From Hibiscus mutabilis (Eukaryota > Streptophyta > Magnoliopsida > Malvales > Malvaceae): DNA of 64,000 nucleotides. This document shows, in pieces, positions 23,869 to 35,825 of the stretch (its first letter is position 1; every line of letters starts with the position of its first letter). Below the pieces are notes generated by a model. It ran no database searches. It saw nothing but the letters and a program-made list of their open reading frames with translations, and had not been told where the DNA came from. Both the position numbers and the translations under genes were made by a program. The stretch lies in the NCBI GenBank assembly GCA_019671005.1, contig CM033728.1:28967099-29031098 (forward strand), given 5' to 3'.

Positions 23869-25142
23869 GTGATAGCAATACTGGAAAAGACGAAAGATCA
23901 GTCAATTCAACATCCCTACAGAACAAGACGCAAGACAAAGATGATGAACGAAGATAGACTAGATAGAATCGAGCAAAATCAGAAGGACTTACAAGCGGAT
24001 TTAACTCAAAAGTTAGAGGACCAGTTAGTCAAGGCCCAACACGAGATAAGAGAACAGTTCGCAAGATCTCAACAGGACATACTTAGGAAATTAATGCAGA
24101 TGCTAGGATGCAAGTTTCCTGAACAAGGAGAGGCCTCTGCTATCAGTCCTGGGGTAGGCCCCGGTGAAGGAAACAAAGATCTTTTAATCCTCCAAGGTTC
24201 ACCCCTACTCAAGCTAAAATTCCCTCGTGTGGTGATTTCTATGGAAAAATCTCAACCACTTCAGGCCGGTGCCTCTATCCCGACAAAATTTGCTTGCTGC
24301 ATCAGAATCCAAACCGGGGGTAATCAAGCTGAAAATTTTGTCTTAGAGATGGACCAGTTGAAACGAAACCGAGAAATCAAGGAGCAAGACATCGAAAAAG
24401 ATTGAGGAACGTTGTAAACCGAGAAATCGTTGGACTCTGTAACACATGAAGTAGAAGTCTAATAAGAGCTTTAGGTAGTACGCCCAACACTGGAGAGATG
24501 TAGCTGCACAAGTCCAACCACTCTTGGTGAAAAAGAGACAGTTGTCATATTCATCCAAACATTGGAGGGTCCAATCTTAGATCGCCTTATAGGCAATGCA
24601 ACTGCCAACTTTGTCGATCTAGTGTTATCTGGTGAGCTCATAGAGAATGTTGTCAAGAATGGAAAGATTGATGCAGGTGGAAGTTTGTCCTGTAAAAAGC
24701 CGTCATATGGGAGGAAATATAATGAAGTGAACTCTTCTGGAGTTTATAATGTTGGTTATTCAAAGCCAGTGATGGTAATGTAACCCAAAGCTATAAATGC
24801 CCATGGTTCCTCGAGCCAAGATTCTGGTCAGAGGAAGAATACTAAGAAGATGGAGTTTACTCCATTACTAGTTTCCTATGGAGAACTGTACAAACAATTG
24901 TACGATATCCATATGGTGGCACATTTCTACCAAGCTCCGGTACAACCTCCCTTTCCAAAATGGTATGATGCCAACGCAAGATGTGATTATCACACGAGAC
25001 AAGTAGGCCACAGATTGAAAACTGCATTGGTTTCAAAAGGTTGGTGGAAAAATTTATTAAGCTTGGGGTGGTAAGCTTTGACTACTCAGTGGGAACAACT
25101 ACGAACAAGAATCATTTACCGAAGCATGAAGAAGCCAATTAG
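23869..25142 (+). pseudogene. gag: gag remnant of a Tat-like Ty3/gypsy element
   Basis: An ATG at 23869 opens 178 codons with a charged, coiled-coil-like start: D-R-L-D-R-I-E-Q-N-Q-K-D-L, then Q/L/E/K-rich repeats to residue ~85. After a stop at about 24403 the capsid-like domain continues in other frames: Y-A-Q-H-W-R-D-V-A-A-Q-V-Q-P near 24479, T-L-E-G-P-I-L-D-R-L near 24562, S-G-E-L-I-E-N near 24630. Near 24955 comes P-K-W-Y-D-A-N-A-R-C-D-Y-H, then G-H and, after a frame change, N-C, a zinc-knuckle-like C-H-H-C group. At least three frameshifts; pol is absent. Confidence 0.75.
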
Positions 25143-25546
25143 GAGTGTATCAATGGTGTTTTTTAGACTGGACCATGTCTGTCATGCTTAAATATTGTAC
25201 TATCTTGACCATAGCAGGTTACCTTGTAGTTTTCATCTCTTTCAAAGTAATGTTTTTGTGAACCAATCTCACTTACTTAAGCTCAAGGGTAGTAAGAATA
25301 TTTTGCAAGGGATTAAAACTACAAGTTGCAATGCAAATATATTTTGTTCATTTCTGAATCTTGAACATACAAAATAAATAAATAACATAACTCCAAAGTT
25401 CAAATTTTGAGTCACCTAAATTCAGAGGAAAATTGGGGCATCTTCGAACTTGAGAGTCCCTAAAGTATTTCAAGAGTAAACATTCGCCACCACTCCTTCG
25501 GAGTTACACTTCTGAACCCTAAAGGATTACTTTAATAATGAGCTAT
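25143..25546. other. No gene recognised; probably Tat-like remnant
   Basis: Sequence after the gag-like tail. Only a 60-codon frame (25195-25377) without known similarity is present. It ends where a family-1 LTR begins. It could be residual spacer of the Tat-like element. Confidence 0.4.
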
Positions 25547-26513
25547 TGTAATGCCCCGATTTTGGGCCTAGCGGTTCTGCTGTTTGTTAGACGATCTGGT
25601 GGACCGGGTTAGGGATTTGAGTCGGATTCAGGAGTAAATATTTTTTGGTAAGATAAAAATATGGAAAATGGTTAAAAAATATATTTTAATATATGATTAA
25701 TACTGGTGAAAACAATTTTGGAAAATGGGTTTTAGAAGTGTGGCATTTTGATTAGTGACCAAAATGCATTTTTTGAAAACTGGTTTTTTAAAGGTGACTA
25801 AAATGAAAATGATCAAATTCTTAGAATCCTTAAGGAGTTGTTTTACCAAGTTTTTGTGGTGATTTCTTTTATCAATTAAGTCTTTTTAACATGTGTTTTA
25901 AAAGTTAATTAAAAGGGAATTTGGTTATTAAAAGTTAGTTATCACTTTAAAGAAAATTGACGTAACTTTTCTCTCAACTTTTCTCTCCACTCTTCTTCTA
26001 CCAAACACTCAAGTTTTCATTAAAAACCAGAGGTGAGAGATCATTTTACTCAGATTATTGATTTGTAATTAATTCTTTAACTTTGATTTACAAAACCTCA
26101 TTGATATCTTGTGTTTTCTTAGCTTTAAACAAGTCAATTGAGGGAGAAATCACACAATAAGGTGAATTTGATCCTTGATTTATGGTTTATAATCTGATTT
26201 TGTGTTTTTATATTGAATTAATTGATTTAATTGGGTGAATTTGATGAAATAGTGAAAGATCCGTATTAGATCTATTTTCTAGTGTTGAAGGTTGATTTTA
26301 ATCATATTTTGGATGTATTATTAAATCCCGAAACTCTTGAATCCCTATTTGTTTAGGTTGTTAGATTTGTGTTTTTATGGAGTTGTGGTGGCTGTTTAAT
26401 TGGTGGAAGTATTTGGATGAATTAATCCCATTTTTAAGTGTTAATTGATGATTATAAAAGTATTAGATTGTGACTGAGTTGTGCTTGGAAAGGATTAGAT
26501 GATGATTTCGATT
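25547..26513 (+). repeat. Truncated family-1 LTR (first ~970 bp)
   Basis: Starts TGTAATGCCCCGATTTTGGG and follows the beginning of the element A LTRs (353 onward) with scattered indels, including loss of part of the stretch after the CACAATA motif near 26155. It stops at about 26513, within GGAAAGGATTAGATG-type sequence, where LINE sequence begins. No rest of this LTR is found after the LINE. Confidence 0.85.
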
Positions 26514-27083
26514 GTAAGAGTGGATGTAGAACTGGGCCGAGTTCCCTATAATGAAGTGTATAAATATAATGGTCCTTCGGTTCTGAAAGAGGCGGCCCAA
26601 TTTTTCAATTTTTCGAAAATTCTCTACCAGAGGGCCTATCAGAGAGATAGTGGAAGACAACTTTGGTGGTTCTAGGTGATTTAGTGGCCTTGTCAACAAC
26701 ACAGGTTCCAATGGTTTGGATTTTTCATCGCCCCCGTCGAGACAGGAGATGCAAGCAAATTTGGTTTACAAATTTAGGAATCCCCAAATTTGTGCTCTCA
26801 ACGCTAGCCAGAGGAGGGTCTTCAGGTAGCAAATTAGGGAGGCTTTGGAGATGGTCGGATTAGGTAATTTCTTATATGTTTCTGATCTGGGTCCAAGTAG
26901 GTCTTCAATCTTTGTAGAAGCTGAGAAATCTAGGATATTAGTAAATCTCTGCAAATTTTCTTCTGAGGCGGCCAAGAGGCAGTCACTAAAAAGGTTTGTG
27001 AACTAGAGGAGTTGGAGAAAAAAACACAGGTTCTCCCTAGGTATTTCGAAAGGGTTTATTCCATTGTTTATTATGATTAATCA

Positions 27084-27625
27084 GTGTTATCATGGAATGC
27101 TAGGGGATTTGGGAGGAAAAAAAAGATTAAAACAGCTCGAGAATCGCTAGCTAAATTCAAACCGAATTTTAGGTTTATCTGACAAACAAAACTTGAAGAA
27201 GTAAACTGTAGTTTCTGTAGAAGATTATCGGGTAATTCGAATCAGTGCCTCGTGTTCTCGCTGGCGAATGGAACGGTAGGAGGACTCATCAGTACTTGGG
27301 ATCCAGATTTTTTTAACGTCTCCGACCAGGTTATTAACAGTAGGTTTATCGCTCTTATAGCTGAAATCAATATCAGGAATCTAAAAATTGGATTCATCAA
27401 TGTTTATGGTTCTTCTGTTGATGCTGAAAAAAAGGGACTTCTTCTCGGGGTTGTTAAATCTAGTATCTAGTTACAATATCCCTGGTGTATTGGGGGCGAT
27501 TTAAATGCATATCTGGACTCCGTTGAGAAAATTGGTTTCTCAATCAACAATTTTTCCGTCGAAACTTTTAAGGATTTTGTCTAGAACATGACTGGAGTTG
27601 ATCTGCCATTATTAGGGGGTTCCTT
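27084..27625 (+). pseudogene. LINE AP-endonuclease domain remnant, N-terminal part
   Basis: Begins with L-S-W-N-A-R-G-F-G-R-K-K-K, the typical start of L1 endonuclease. It continues with Q-T-K-L-E-E near 27185 (the metal-binding E region, preceded by a stop), W-C-I-G-G-D-L-N-A near 27485 (G-G-D-F-N box) and D-L-P-L-L-G-G-S-F-I near 27605. The enzyme would nick target DNA to prime reverse transcription. The domain is cut by the insertion that follows. Confidence 0.8.
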
Positions 27626-27629
27626 TATC

Positions 27630-27945
27630 TGAACATGAATTTGGTCGCTTTCGATTCGGGTTGATTTTTGGTTTAGGTTGCTTTCGGTTCGGTTGATTTT
27701 TGGTTTGTGTTAATTTTTAGTTTTGGTTACTTTCGGTTTGGGTTATTTTTAGATTCTGTTAATTTCAATTCGGGTTAATTTTCAGTTTAACTAAATTCGG
27801 GTCGGCTTTGATTCATTTCAATTTTAGTTTGGATTTGGTTCAAGTTTAGACCATTATGTTTGAATCTATATCGGGTCTCGAGTCGAGTAAATCAGTTCAG
27901 GTCTCAAGTTTTGGGTCAAGTTTGCCCGGTCTAACTATTACCAAA
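27630..27945 (+). repeat. Degenerate TTCGGTTCGGGTT tandem tract inserted in the LINE
   Basis: About 300 bp of irregular repeats of motifs such as TTTCGGTTCGGGTTGATTTT and GGTTAATTTT. Endonuclease sequence stops before it and resumes after it (S-D-H-N-A-I-L-L near 27955). It has a slight telomere-like look but no TTTAGGG array. It may be a minisatellite or part of a small insertion. Confidence 0.7.
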
Positions 27946-27949
27946 GTGT

Positions 27950-28220
27950 ATTTATGATCACAATGCGATTCTTCTCCATACTGCATCTCCTAATTGGGGT
28001 CTGAAGCCGTTAAAGTGGTTCAACCATTGGCTTGATAAAGAAGGTTTTGATGATATGATTAAGTCTGCTATATCAAATCGCCAATCGCGTTGCCATAGAT
28101 GGGGCATTGGGGGTCTGCTTTTTGAATCCAAAGTGGCCATTAAATCCAGGGCTAAACTAAACTGCCAAGATGCTAGAGCTAAAATTTGCAACCTTGAATC
28201 ACAAATCCACGAGATGTGAC
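27950..28220 (+). pseudogene. LINE endonuclease C-terminus
   Basis: The D-H-N box (Y-D-H-N-A-I-L-L), then N-W-G-L-K-P-L-K-W-F-N-H-W-L, follow directly after the inserted tract. These residues close the L1 endonuclease domain and lead into the linker. This frame stays open for about 85 codons before a stop near 28217. Confidence 0.8.
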
Positions 28221-28379
28221 TAAAAAATCAATCAGAAGTAGTAGATAACTTGGGTATTTTGGTGATTAGCAGGCTAAGGCCAGATCTTTGGAAGCTATAT
28301 AGTTAGGAAGAACGAGAATGGCTGCAAAAGTCCATATTGAAAGTGGTTCTCGGAATGCGATCGTAATACTAGATTTTTC

Positions 28380-30080
28380 CACATGTCTGCTTCCTTGAGA
28401 CACAAGAAGAATGGGATTTCTGGTCTCTTTTTGGGCAACAATTTTATCTCAGAGCCCTATGAAGTGAAAGAGGCAGTTAAAGCACATTTTTCCTTGGCGT
28501 ACAAAAATTGTACGACAATTGAAATTGAGTCGATGAATCTGTCTTTTTGTAGGCTTAATTCTGTTCAGGTGTAAGAATTAGAATCTACATTTTCCGAAGC
28601 AGAGATTTGGGATGTCATTAGAGAGATCGATGGTAACCACGCACCAGTGCCGGATGGGCTTAACATGAATTTTTTCAAACGTTATTGGGCGCTGTTGAAA
28701 GGTGATCTATTGAAGTTCTTCATCGATTTTTATCATAATCGCAATTGGGAGGTAAACATCAATCACTCCTTTATCTCTTTGATTCCTAATAAATTGAACC
28801 CATCATCTCTTGATGACTATCGGCGCATTAGTCTAGTAAACTATGTCTATAAAATTCTATCTAAAGTTCTCAGAAATCGACTCGGGAAATTATTGGATTG
28901 TTTAATTATTAAATCTTAGTTTGCCTTCATTCCGGGCCGCCAAATTTTGGACTGTTCCCTTGTTACAAATGAGGTGATTGATAGTGTTTTCAAATTTGGC
29001 TCCAGTGGTGTAGCCTTCAAAATAGACTTTAAAAAAGCTTATGATTCAGTTTATTGGAAATTCTTGTTGAAAACTATAGAAACTATGGGTTTCGAGGAGC
29101 GTTGGTGTCATTGGGTGCTTTGCTATATATCCATTGTTTTTATATCTGTGCTGGTGAATGGTGCACTTACGGATCATTTCAAAATTTCTAGGGGGCTCCG
29201 ACAAGGCTGTCCACTATCCCCCTTCTTTTTAATTTGGTCGGGGAAGCTCTTAGTTTGATGCTGGAGAAAGCTGTTTTAGTGGGTCTATTTTCTAGAATAC
29301 GAATTGGTCAAAATGAAAATTCAGTGGCTATTTCGGACCTTCAATATGCCAACGACCTCATGATCTCCTATGAAGCTGCTGAATCCCAAGTATTGGCCGT
29401 AAAGAGGGTTCTTAGGGTGTTTGAATTTGCATCAGGGCTACAATCCAACATTAAGAAACGCAGACTCTTTGGGATTAATGTGGATAGTTCAACATTGGCA
29501 GCATGGTCTTCTCGTATTGGATGCTCTCTAGTGTCATTTCCATCGAATTATTTAGGCTTACCTCTAGGTGCACGTAGAAACTTTATGGCTATGTGGGAAC
29601 CTGTATTTAACATATTATCTTCTAGTTTGGCTAGCTGGAAGGCAAGCCTTTTCACTTTTGGAGGAAGAATAACGTTGGTAAAATCTGTCATGTCATCCCT
29701 TCGTATCTATTACATGTCTATTTTTCGAATGTCATCTTCTGTTTGTAGCCGAATTACCAACTTGGTATCTAATTTTCTATGGGGTGGATCGACAGATAAA
29801 GGACGCATCCACTGGGTTAAATGGTCGCTGCTCTGCCGGCCAATAAAAGATGGAGGTCTTGGTCTTATCGATTTCAATCTGCAGAATAGAAGCTCCTTGG
29901 GGAAATGGGTGTGGCGCATCAACTCTGAATCCAAGTGCTTGTGGAAAACTGTCATTTCCTATATGTATAATCTCGATGAAACAACACTTATTCCCCCTTC
30001 TAACCTAAGACTTACCTCTTGGGTTTGGAAGGGTATTATGAATTATTTTTATGCTTTGGATGACTTGGGGTTGATGTTTT
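28380..30080 (+). pseudogene. LINE reverse transcriptase remnant
   Basis: Linker, then RT: P-D-G-L-N-M-N-F-F near 28650, F-I-S-L-I-P-N-K near 28770, Y-R-R-I-S-L-V-N near 28815, a stop at 28917, F-K-I-D-F-K-K-A-Y-D-S-V near 29020, G-L-R-Q-G-C-P-L-S-P-F near 29192. A frameshift near 29225 leads into the last 282-codon frame. There the catalytic box is Q-Y-A-N-D-L (29342-29359), with N in place of the first D of A-D-D. L-G-L-P-L-G and W-G-G pieces follow. It would copy LINE RNA at the nicked target. Confidence 0.88.
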
Positions 30081-30359
30081 GAATCATTTAGTATTACAAT
30101 TGGGAGATGAGAATTATATCCACTTTTGGTCTAATATCTGGATTTGTGAGCTGCCCCTTTGAAATTCCCTTGTATCTTTGCTCTAGCAATTAATAAAACA
30201 GGAGTGCTTGCAGAATTTGGAGTTCGAAATAATAATGCCTAGAGCTGGAACATCTAACTAAGGAAAAGACTGTTTGACTGGTAGTTGCCCATTTGGAATG
30301 CTTTCCAATTGCTGTTATTGAGTTTTCATTCTTCTACTTTGGAAAAATATTGGGTTAAG

Positions 30360-30900
30360 TGGACTGGCTTGGGTGATGGGCTATTTTCGACAAAATCATT
30401 GAAATCTCTCCTTGTTCTTGAATCCTCATCGAATGTGAATTGAAGAAAAAATAGTTTGGATTAATCTGGCTCCCCCTAAGGTGGGGGCTTTTGTAAGGTT
30501 ATTTTTGCATGGGCGTGCTCCTGTGAAAGTGGAATTAGAAAATAGAGGTGTTCTCTCGATGCCTGGTGATCTATGTCCCTTGTGTAAGCAAGATTAGGAG
30601 TCTATTGAGCATCTATTCTTTTCCTGTAAGGTATCCTGGCTAATTTGGTCTTTGCTCGCTAACTACTGGGGAATCTCGCTCGTTCTACAGCACAATCCCT
30701 TGGATTTTCTCCTTGTCTGGCCTAACTTATTTCCTGTTTTGGTGCACGATCATATGCGGCTTTTATTTTTGCTTGCAGTTATTTGGTCAATCTGGCTCCA
30801 CAGAAATGAGATCGCATTTAATGGTAAATCATTGGACTTTTTGCAACTTTTCTTTACTGTGAAAACTTGGCAGCCTGGTGGTTCAAAGCTAAAATTCCTG
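30360..30900 (+). pseudogene. LINE RT-associated zinc-binding region (zf-RVT-like)
   Basis: In broken frames: S-T-K-S-L-K-S near 30390, A-P-P-K-V-G-A-F near 30470, L-C-P-L-C-K-Q-D near 30575, and E-H-L-F-F-S-C near 30608, followed by V-S-W-L-I-W and W-S-I-W-L-H-R-N-E near 30785. This C-P-L-C ... H-L-F-F-S-C pattern is usual between RT and RNase H of plant LINEs. Confidence 0.8.
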
Positions 30901-31019
30901 CTTCGGTAATCCCTCTGGATTTTATCATCTCCATCGGTAGCTAGTTTAAAGTAGCTAGTTTAAAGGATTGTGTTTCTACTATTTTTCGTGCTCAATGTCC
31001 TTGGTCCCCTCCTCCATTT

Positions 31020-31410
31020 GGATTCCATAAATACAATGTGGATGGGGCCTGGAATAAAGAGGGAAAGTGTGGAATCGGTGGTGTGCTAAGGAATCATGAG
31101 GGGTCTATTTTGGTGGAATTTTCGTAAAGTGTGGGATCTGGCTCCTCTATACTAGCTGAGCTACTTGCTATCAAGTATTCGATTGAATCTTTCGTTAACT
31201 CGGAGTGGCATAATAGCTCGAGATTGATTATTGAAAGTGATTGTATATTTGTGGTTGATTGTATTATCTCACATTCTTCCCATCCAGGTTTAATTAATCT
31301 GGCTCGGGGTCTGAGTTCATTTTTCACTACTAGTCGTTGGTTAATCCGTCATATTCCTAGGGTGTAGAACATCCTACCTGATAATCTAGCCAAAAGAGGT
31401 ATTGGATAAG
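31020..31410 (+). pseudogene. LINE C-terminal RNase H remnant
   Basis: K-Y-N-V-D-G-A-W near 31029 gives the first catalytic aspartate, S-S-I-L-A-E-L-L-A-I near 31145 the glutamate, I-I-E-S-D-C near 31230 the second aspartate, and D-N-L-A-K-R near 31380 the last one. Two stops interrupt it (near 31126 and 31366). All four acidic positions survive, so this is among the better preserved LINE parts. Confidence 0.85.
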
Positions 31411-31560
31411 GTAGGTCTTATGAGATCTTGGTTGTTTTTGCTACTGGATAATTGTTATTAGTATTATATCTTTTTTCTTGGTTGATGTGTACTGAACATA
31501 TGTATCTTACAACCTTTTGTAAGTTTCTTTATTAATATAACTTGGGCACTATTTCCCCCC

Positions 31561-32140
31561 TTTTTAGGAATAGTAGGGTTTTTTTTTTTAATGAGGCCCC
31601 TTTACCTTCTAAAAAACAATTAAAGTATCTAAGGTTACATTTATTAGGGTACACAAAACTGATTAAAATATTAAAAAATGAAATAAAGAGAAAGGAAAAT
31701 GTTAAATGATTTTATCTCAATGTATGTAAAATTGAATTAAAATTGAATAAAAATATTAAACATTTATTTGCTTAATATATTTGATAGCTCTTTTAAGAGC
31801 ATGTATTTTTCTTAGATTTATAGATCTAATTGTTCCCACATCTATGTTTATTGCATCTATTTTTGCATTTTCATGTCTATTTCTGCATTTTATCTAATTT
31901 AGTCTCATTTGCTCTTGTTTTATATATTCCTGCTCATTTTGCCTTGTTGTCATTGCATTTATAATGTTCACGCAGTGGAAGTTTAATCACTGCAGCCAGC
32001 TTGACATTGCGTATGCCAGCTATCCAATTTCCTAAACGATAAGGATGACCTTGCTAGCTGTAATATTTGTTATAACAAATTTTGCACGACTCTGGGGCAT
32101 ACAAATCACTTGCAGGATAGGTGTCCTTCCTTGGGCAGCC
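31561..32140. other. No gene recognised; AT-rich
   Basis: A T run at about 31575, then AT-rich DNA. From about 31950 composition becomes more balanced and leads into a TATA box. It may be the upstream (U3-like) part of repeat E, but copy 2 lacks this part because element D replaced it, so this cannot be compared. Confidence 0.4.
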
Positions 32141-32148
32141 TATAAAAG
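32141..32148 (+). promoter_or_regulatory. Putative TATA box of repeat E
   Basis: TATAAAAG lies in a GC-balanced setting, followed after 20-30 bp by CGAAAGAGAGAGAAGG and the conserved E sequence. Position and context fit an LTR promoter. No transcription evidence can be read from sequence. Confidence 0.5.
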
Positions 32149-32742
32149 GACGAATTCGAAAGAGAGAGAAGGTCACGCTACTCCCATTTTTCATATCATC
32201 TTCAACCTTCGAGCTTTTTCTACCATTCCATGGTGGCTTGAGCTTATTTTTGGAGATCTGAGGTGAAGTGAGGAAGATTTATCCGAGGAAAAATCAAGTG
32301 CGGAATTGAGGAAAATACTTTATCTTCTTAAACTCTTCTTAATTTAGATGTTTGTCGGAGATTACTCTTGTATTTCATGCTTAATCGACGATGGTTTAAA
32401 CTTTTGTGCTTAATGAACTTGTTGAAATCTTTTCTTTAGTTTAATATATATTTGTATTAGCTTTTTTCTTAAGCTTTAATTGTTGGATCTGATTTACGTT
32501 TTGCATGATTGTTAATCTAGCCACTAACATCGACGAATAGAGTTACAAGTCAGGTTAACGAGTTTTACAACGAAAGTTGAATAGATACAACTAGAGTTGA
32601 TCCACCTGTTCAAAGGGTTATAGATCCGACTTACGACGAGAGTTGAAGTCGCTCTATATCCCTTAGTCAATAGTTGAAGATTAAATAGAAGCTAATACTC
32701 AAGCCGACCTTCTAATTTCTGATTCAACCATTTTATTCCCTT
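32141..32742 (+). repeat. Repeat E, copy 1 (LTR-like, possibly Athila)
   Basis: From about 32194 (CAACCTTCGAGC) to 32742 this is collinear with 55965-56515: shared GGTGGCTTGAGC-type, ATCGACGATGGTTTAAAC and GTTAACGAGTTTTACAACG blocks. No ORF. Being next to an Athila-like integrase scrap and having a TATA box suggest an LTR, but neither end is visible. Confidence 0.65.
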
Positions 32743-32751
32743 GAAGTCCCT

Positions 32752-32902
32752 CTAAATGGACAACGTATCATCCTCAGTCCAATGGACAGGCAGAGGTTTC
32801 TAATCGAGCAATTATAAACATCTTGGAAAAAGTGGTAAACACCACAAGGAAATATTGGTCCTTTCGCTTAGATGATGCATTACGGTCTATACGTACTGTA
32901 TA
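32752..32902 (+). pseudogene. Athila-like integrase fragment
   Basis: About 50 codons: T-Y-H-P-Q-S-N-G-Q-A-E-V-S-N-R, then I-L-E-K-V-V-N, then W-S-F-R-L-D-D-A-L and R-T-V-Y. The E of N-G-Q-A-E is the catalytic glutamate of the DDE core. The wording is that of Athila/Tat integrases, not of Tekay elements. It joins repeat E on the left and is cut on the right by the LTR of element C. Confidence 0.8.
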
Positions 32903-35825
32903 TATAACACCCTTAACGTATACTCGTAGTACGAATACACATCAAGGATGACACAATATTATTTAACAGAGTTATAGACTTGTAAATTTTTAAAATTTTT
33001 TAACATCTAATATAAAACTAGTTTATAAAATAATCATTTCTCGACTTTTGAAGTATTCGTAGCCTATTTGCAGATTGCTAGTTTTGACCTTGAATTGGTT
33101 TATAAAACATGTTAGTTAGTTATTAAAACAAGTATGTAACTCAGGGTGAAAACTAGGTGCACTACCTAGGCCCTTTCTTAAATTTAAAATCGTTATGCGA
33201 TAAACGATAACTAAAATTTTTACTCGATTAAATATCATTACCAATAATTCTTTAGCCATACGAATAATTTATATTTATCTGACTATTAATCAACTTATAA
33301 CTTTAAAATAACTAACGAATAAATTGATACGTTCCCACTAAAGAATATCATAAATTAGAATGTCTTACTGATGTTTGTCAGATTGCAGCTTGATCAACAT
33401 GCTTGACTCCTATTCTGGTAAGTTCCCAATAACCTACGTGTGAAATAGCACACGCTAAGTATTCACTTAGTGAGGCAACTATAAATTAAAGTAAAGCATT
33501 TCAATGTATAGAAATTACATAAATAAACAAATTACTGTGTATATTATATAAATATATAGAATCGTATAAAACTGACTTATCAAAGTCATTCCTCTGTCAT
33601 GTAACAGTGCAATACAATTCTTGCAAAATGGAAAGCGAGTCCAATTGTAGTTTATATCATATCATCAAACCTTTATTCTATTAATCAAATATACGCTAAG
33701 CTTTTTAACTTAACTGTCTGCATAAATGCATTTCATGTATTTTAGCACACGAAGTACAATATAATGTGATACTTTGGTACACGAGTCATCATAACCGACA
33801 CCGTAGTGTCTACAATGTCGTAGCGTCTAATGATGAGTACGTACTCGAGGACGCCCTTTGCTCCTCATACTCGCACATTTTGTGCTATGTAACACCGTAG
33901 TGTTTGAACCGACTCCGTAGAGTCTAGCTCGACCTCGAAGAGTCTACCTCGATCCCGAAGAGTCTATCTCGCACCATAGTGCTATGACGCAGCTGCTAGG
34001 ACTCTTTGGATATCCAATTATACCAAAGACTTCATAATAGTACTTCGGCAAAATCAACATTATAATCAACATTCCATGTTCAAAGCATTAATATAAATAT
34101 AAGTCAATATTGGGCAGTTCATACCCAATATCTAAAATCCGATTTATCTTAGATAAATCATTATACCATATCAATGTATCACATATGCCATTTAATATTT
34201 TATGTCATTTGCATAACTTTGATCAACATACATTTTCATTAATATCAAGGTCGACTTATCGCAAGTCTTCCTCATATCATATTTATAAAATAGGTAAAAA
34301 TGCACTCACCTTGGCCACTTAACATAATGCCTCACTAAGTCCTAGTTCGATCATTTCTTTCATAGTACCTCGAACCTTCTTTGATTCGGACTTGACTTTA
34401 TCAATCACATGAATACAATAAAATATTTGTTAGATTCAAATCTAACAATACCTTAAACATGTTGTCTAACATAATCATTCGAATATAAAATTTCCAAATA
34501 TTTTTCCATTCTTCTTTGTACTGTTCAAGAACTCATTATGGTTCTTAGTGACCAATTTGAACTTCCAATAATTCTTCCGAGCTTGCTAACTAACATTTAA
34601 ATACAAAATGTTTCAAATTCCTTTTTTGACAAATTGCGCTACCTTCAAAGATTTACTTATATAGGGCAGAATACATACTGGATCTTAATTTCCTTTATAC
34701 TGTAGAAACTAGATTTGATAAATGTTCTAACGGTATAAGCCACATAAATTAATAAAATCTACAAAAATTATGAAAATTCCTTACATTCACGTCACAGAGT
34801 TGTCCATGCAGAAACTGCTTTGTAATTTTTCTGACCTTCATTCGATTAAAAATTCATATCTTTCAACTCAGAACTCGAACTCAGTTTCCGTTTGTTGGAA
34901 ACGAAACTAGACTAAAAAATCTTTACAACGGTATAAAATTCACCATCTAACCATTTTTGTAGAATTTATGGCGAATTTTTAAACTTACTGCCATAATTTA
35001 AATTCCAACATAACTTTCCATAAATAACTTCTAATTTACACCAACTGCTCCTTATTTCTTAACTTGTCAATTTAGTCCCATCACTTTACTTAAAATGACT
35101 AGAATAAAGCTTGTATTCACATGTTCTCTTTACATCCTTCATCAAAATAGGCTTAAACCTTTACTTCTCTAATTTCTCTTGATTTGTTGAGATGGTCACC
35201 AAAATTTCAAATATAAGGATTCAAGCTTCTTAACTTTGCAAATTAGTCCTCCAATCAACATTACTACCTTAATTCCATCATTTTAACTAAAAATCAGATT
35301 TACTCCTTCTACATATCCTTTTTGCTGAATAGACCATTCAAGTTTGACAATTTGTCAAAATGGTCACTAATGTGATTAATCGTCAGTTTAGCATTCTAAC
35401 TTCATTTTCATGTCTCTAACATCATTAATAATATAAATACACATCAAATTCATAAAAATCAGATCTGGTCCCTTAATTTTTGAAGCTTGTCGAAATGGTT
35501 CATATGTATTTAACTTAGGGTTTTGCTTCCAAACAACAAATCAAGCTTACTAGATCATTAATCCAACATCACAAACCTTAAGTTTTACTTGAATCCATAA
35601 ACCCTAAACTTCTCTATACAAACCAAATACGTAGGTTTTAAATCCCAACTCAATAACATGATTCTAACATCATACAAGCATGATTCTAACTTAAAATCAA
35701 CCATGGATTCATAAAATCATAAAAGCCCCAATTTGTTCATAAACCCTAATTTCTTCCTCATATCAAATCTCATCAACCAAGCAAGTATTCTATGAATTAT
35801 TTACATCGAAAGATAGAGCTCGAAG
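32903..35825 (-). repeat. 3' LTR of element C, distal part
   Basis: Family-2 LTR on the minus strand. It holds one cycle of the GACACTACGGTGTC-type array (33795-33990) and the hairpin CTAAGTATTCACTTAG (33455-33470). It ends on the right at CGAAG, the target duplication of the nested solo LTR, and resumes at 41668. Confidence 0.85.

Larger units (their letters stand above)
26515..31560 (+). mobile_element. Plant L1-type LINE with C-terminal RNase H (degenerate)
   Basis: The order of endonuclease, RT, RT-associated zinc-binding region and RNase H is that of plant L1-clade non-LTR elements. The 5' limit is the end of the truncated LTR. The 3' limit is an estimate: after RNase H come a short untranslated tail and, at 31575, a run of T. 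No target duplication or clear poly(A) was found. Many stops and a 300-bp insertion make it inactive. The first 550 bp hold no recognisable ORF1 domain. Confidence 0.85.

Noticed and set aside
27630..27945. Interstitial telomere repeat
   Set aside because: Motif is TTCGGTTCGGGTT-like; no TTTAGGG array.
25547..31600. LINE inserted cleanly into the 25547 LTR
   Set aside because: No continuation of the LTR and no target duplication are found after the LINE, so simple nesting is not supported.
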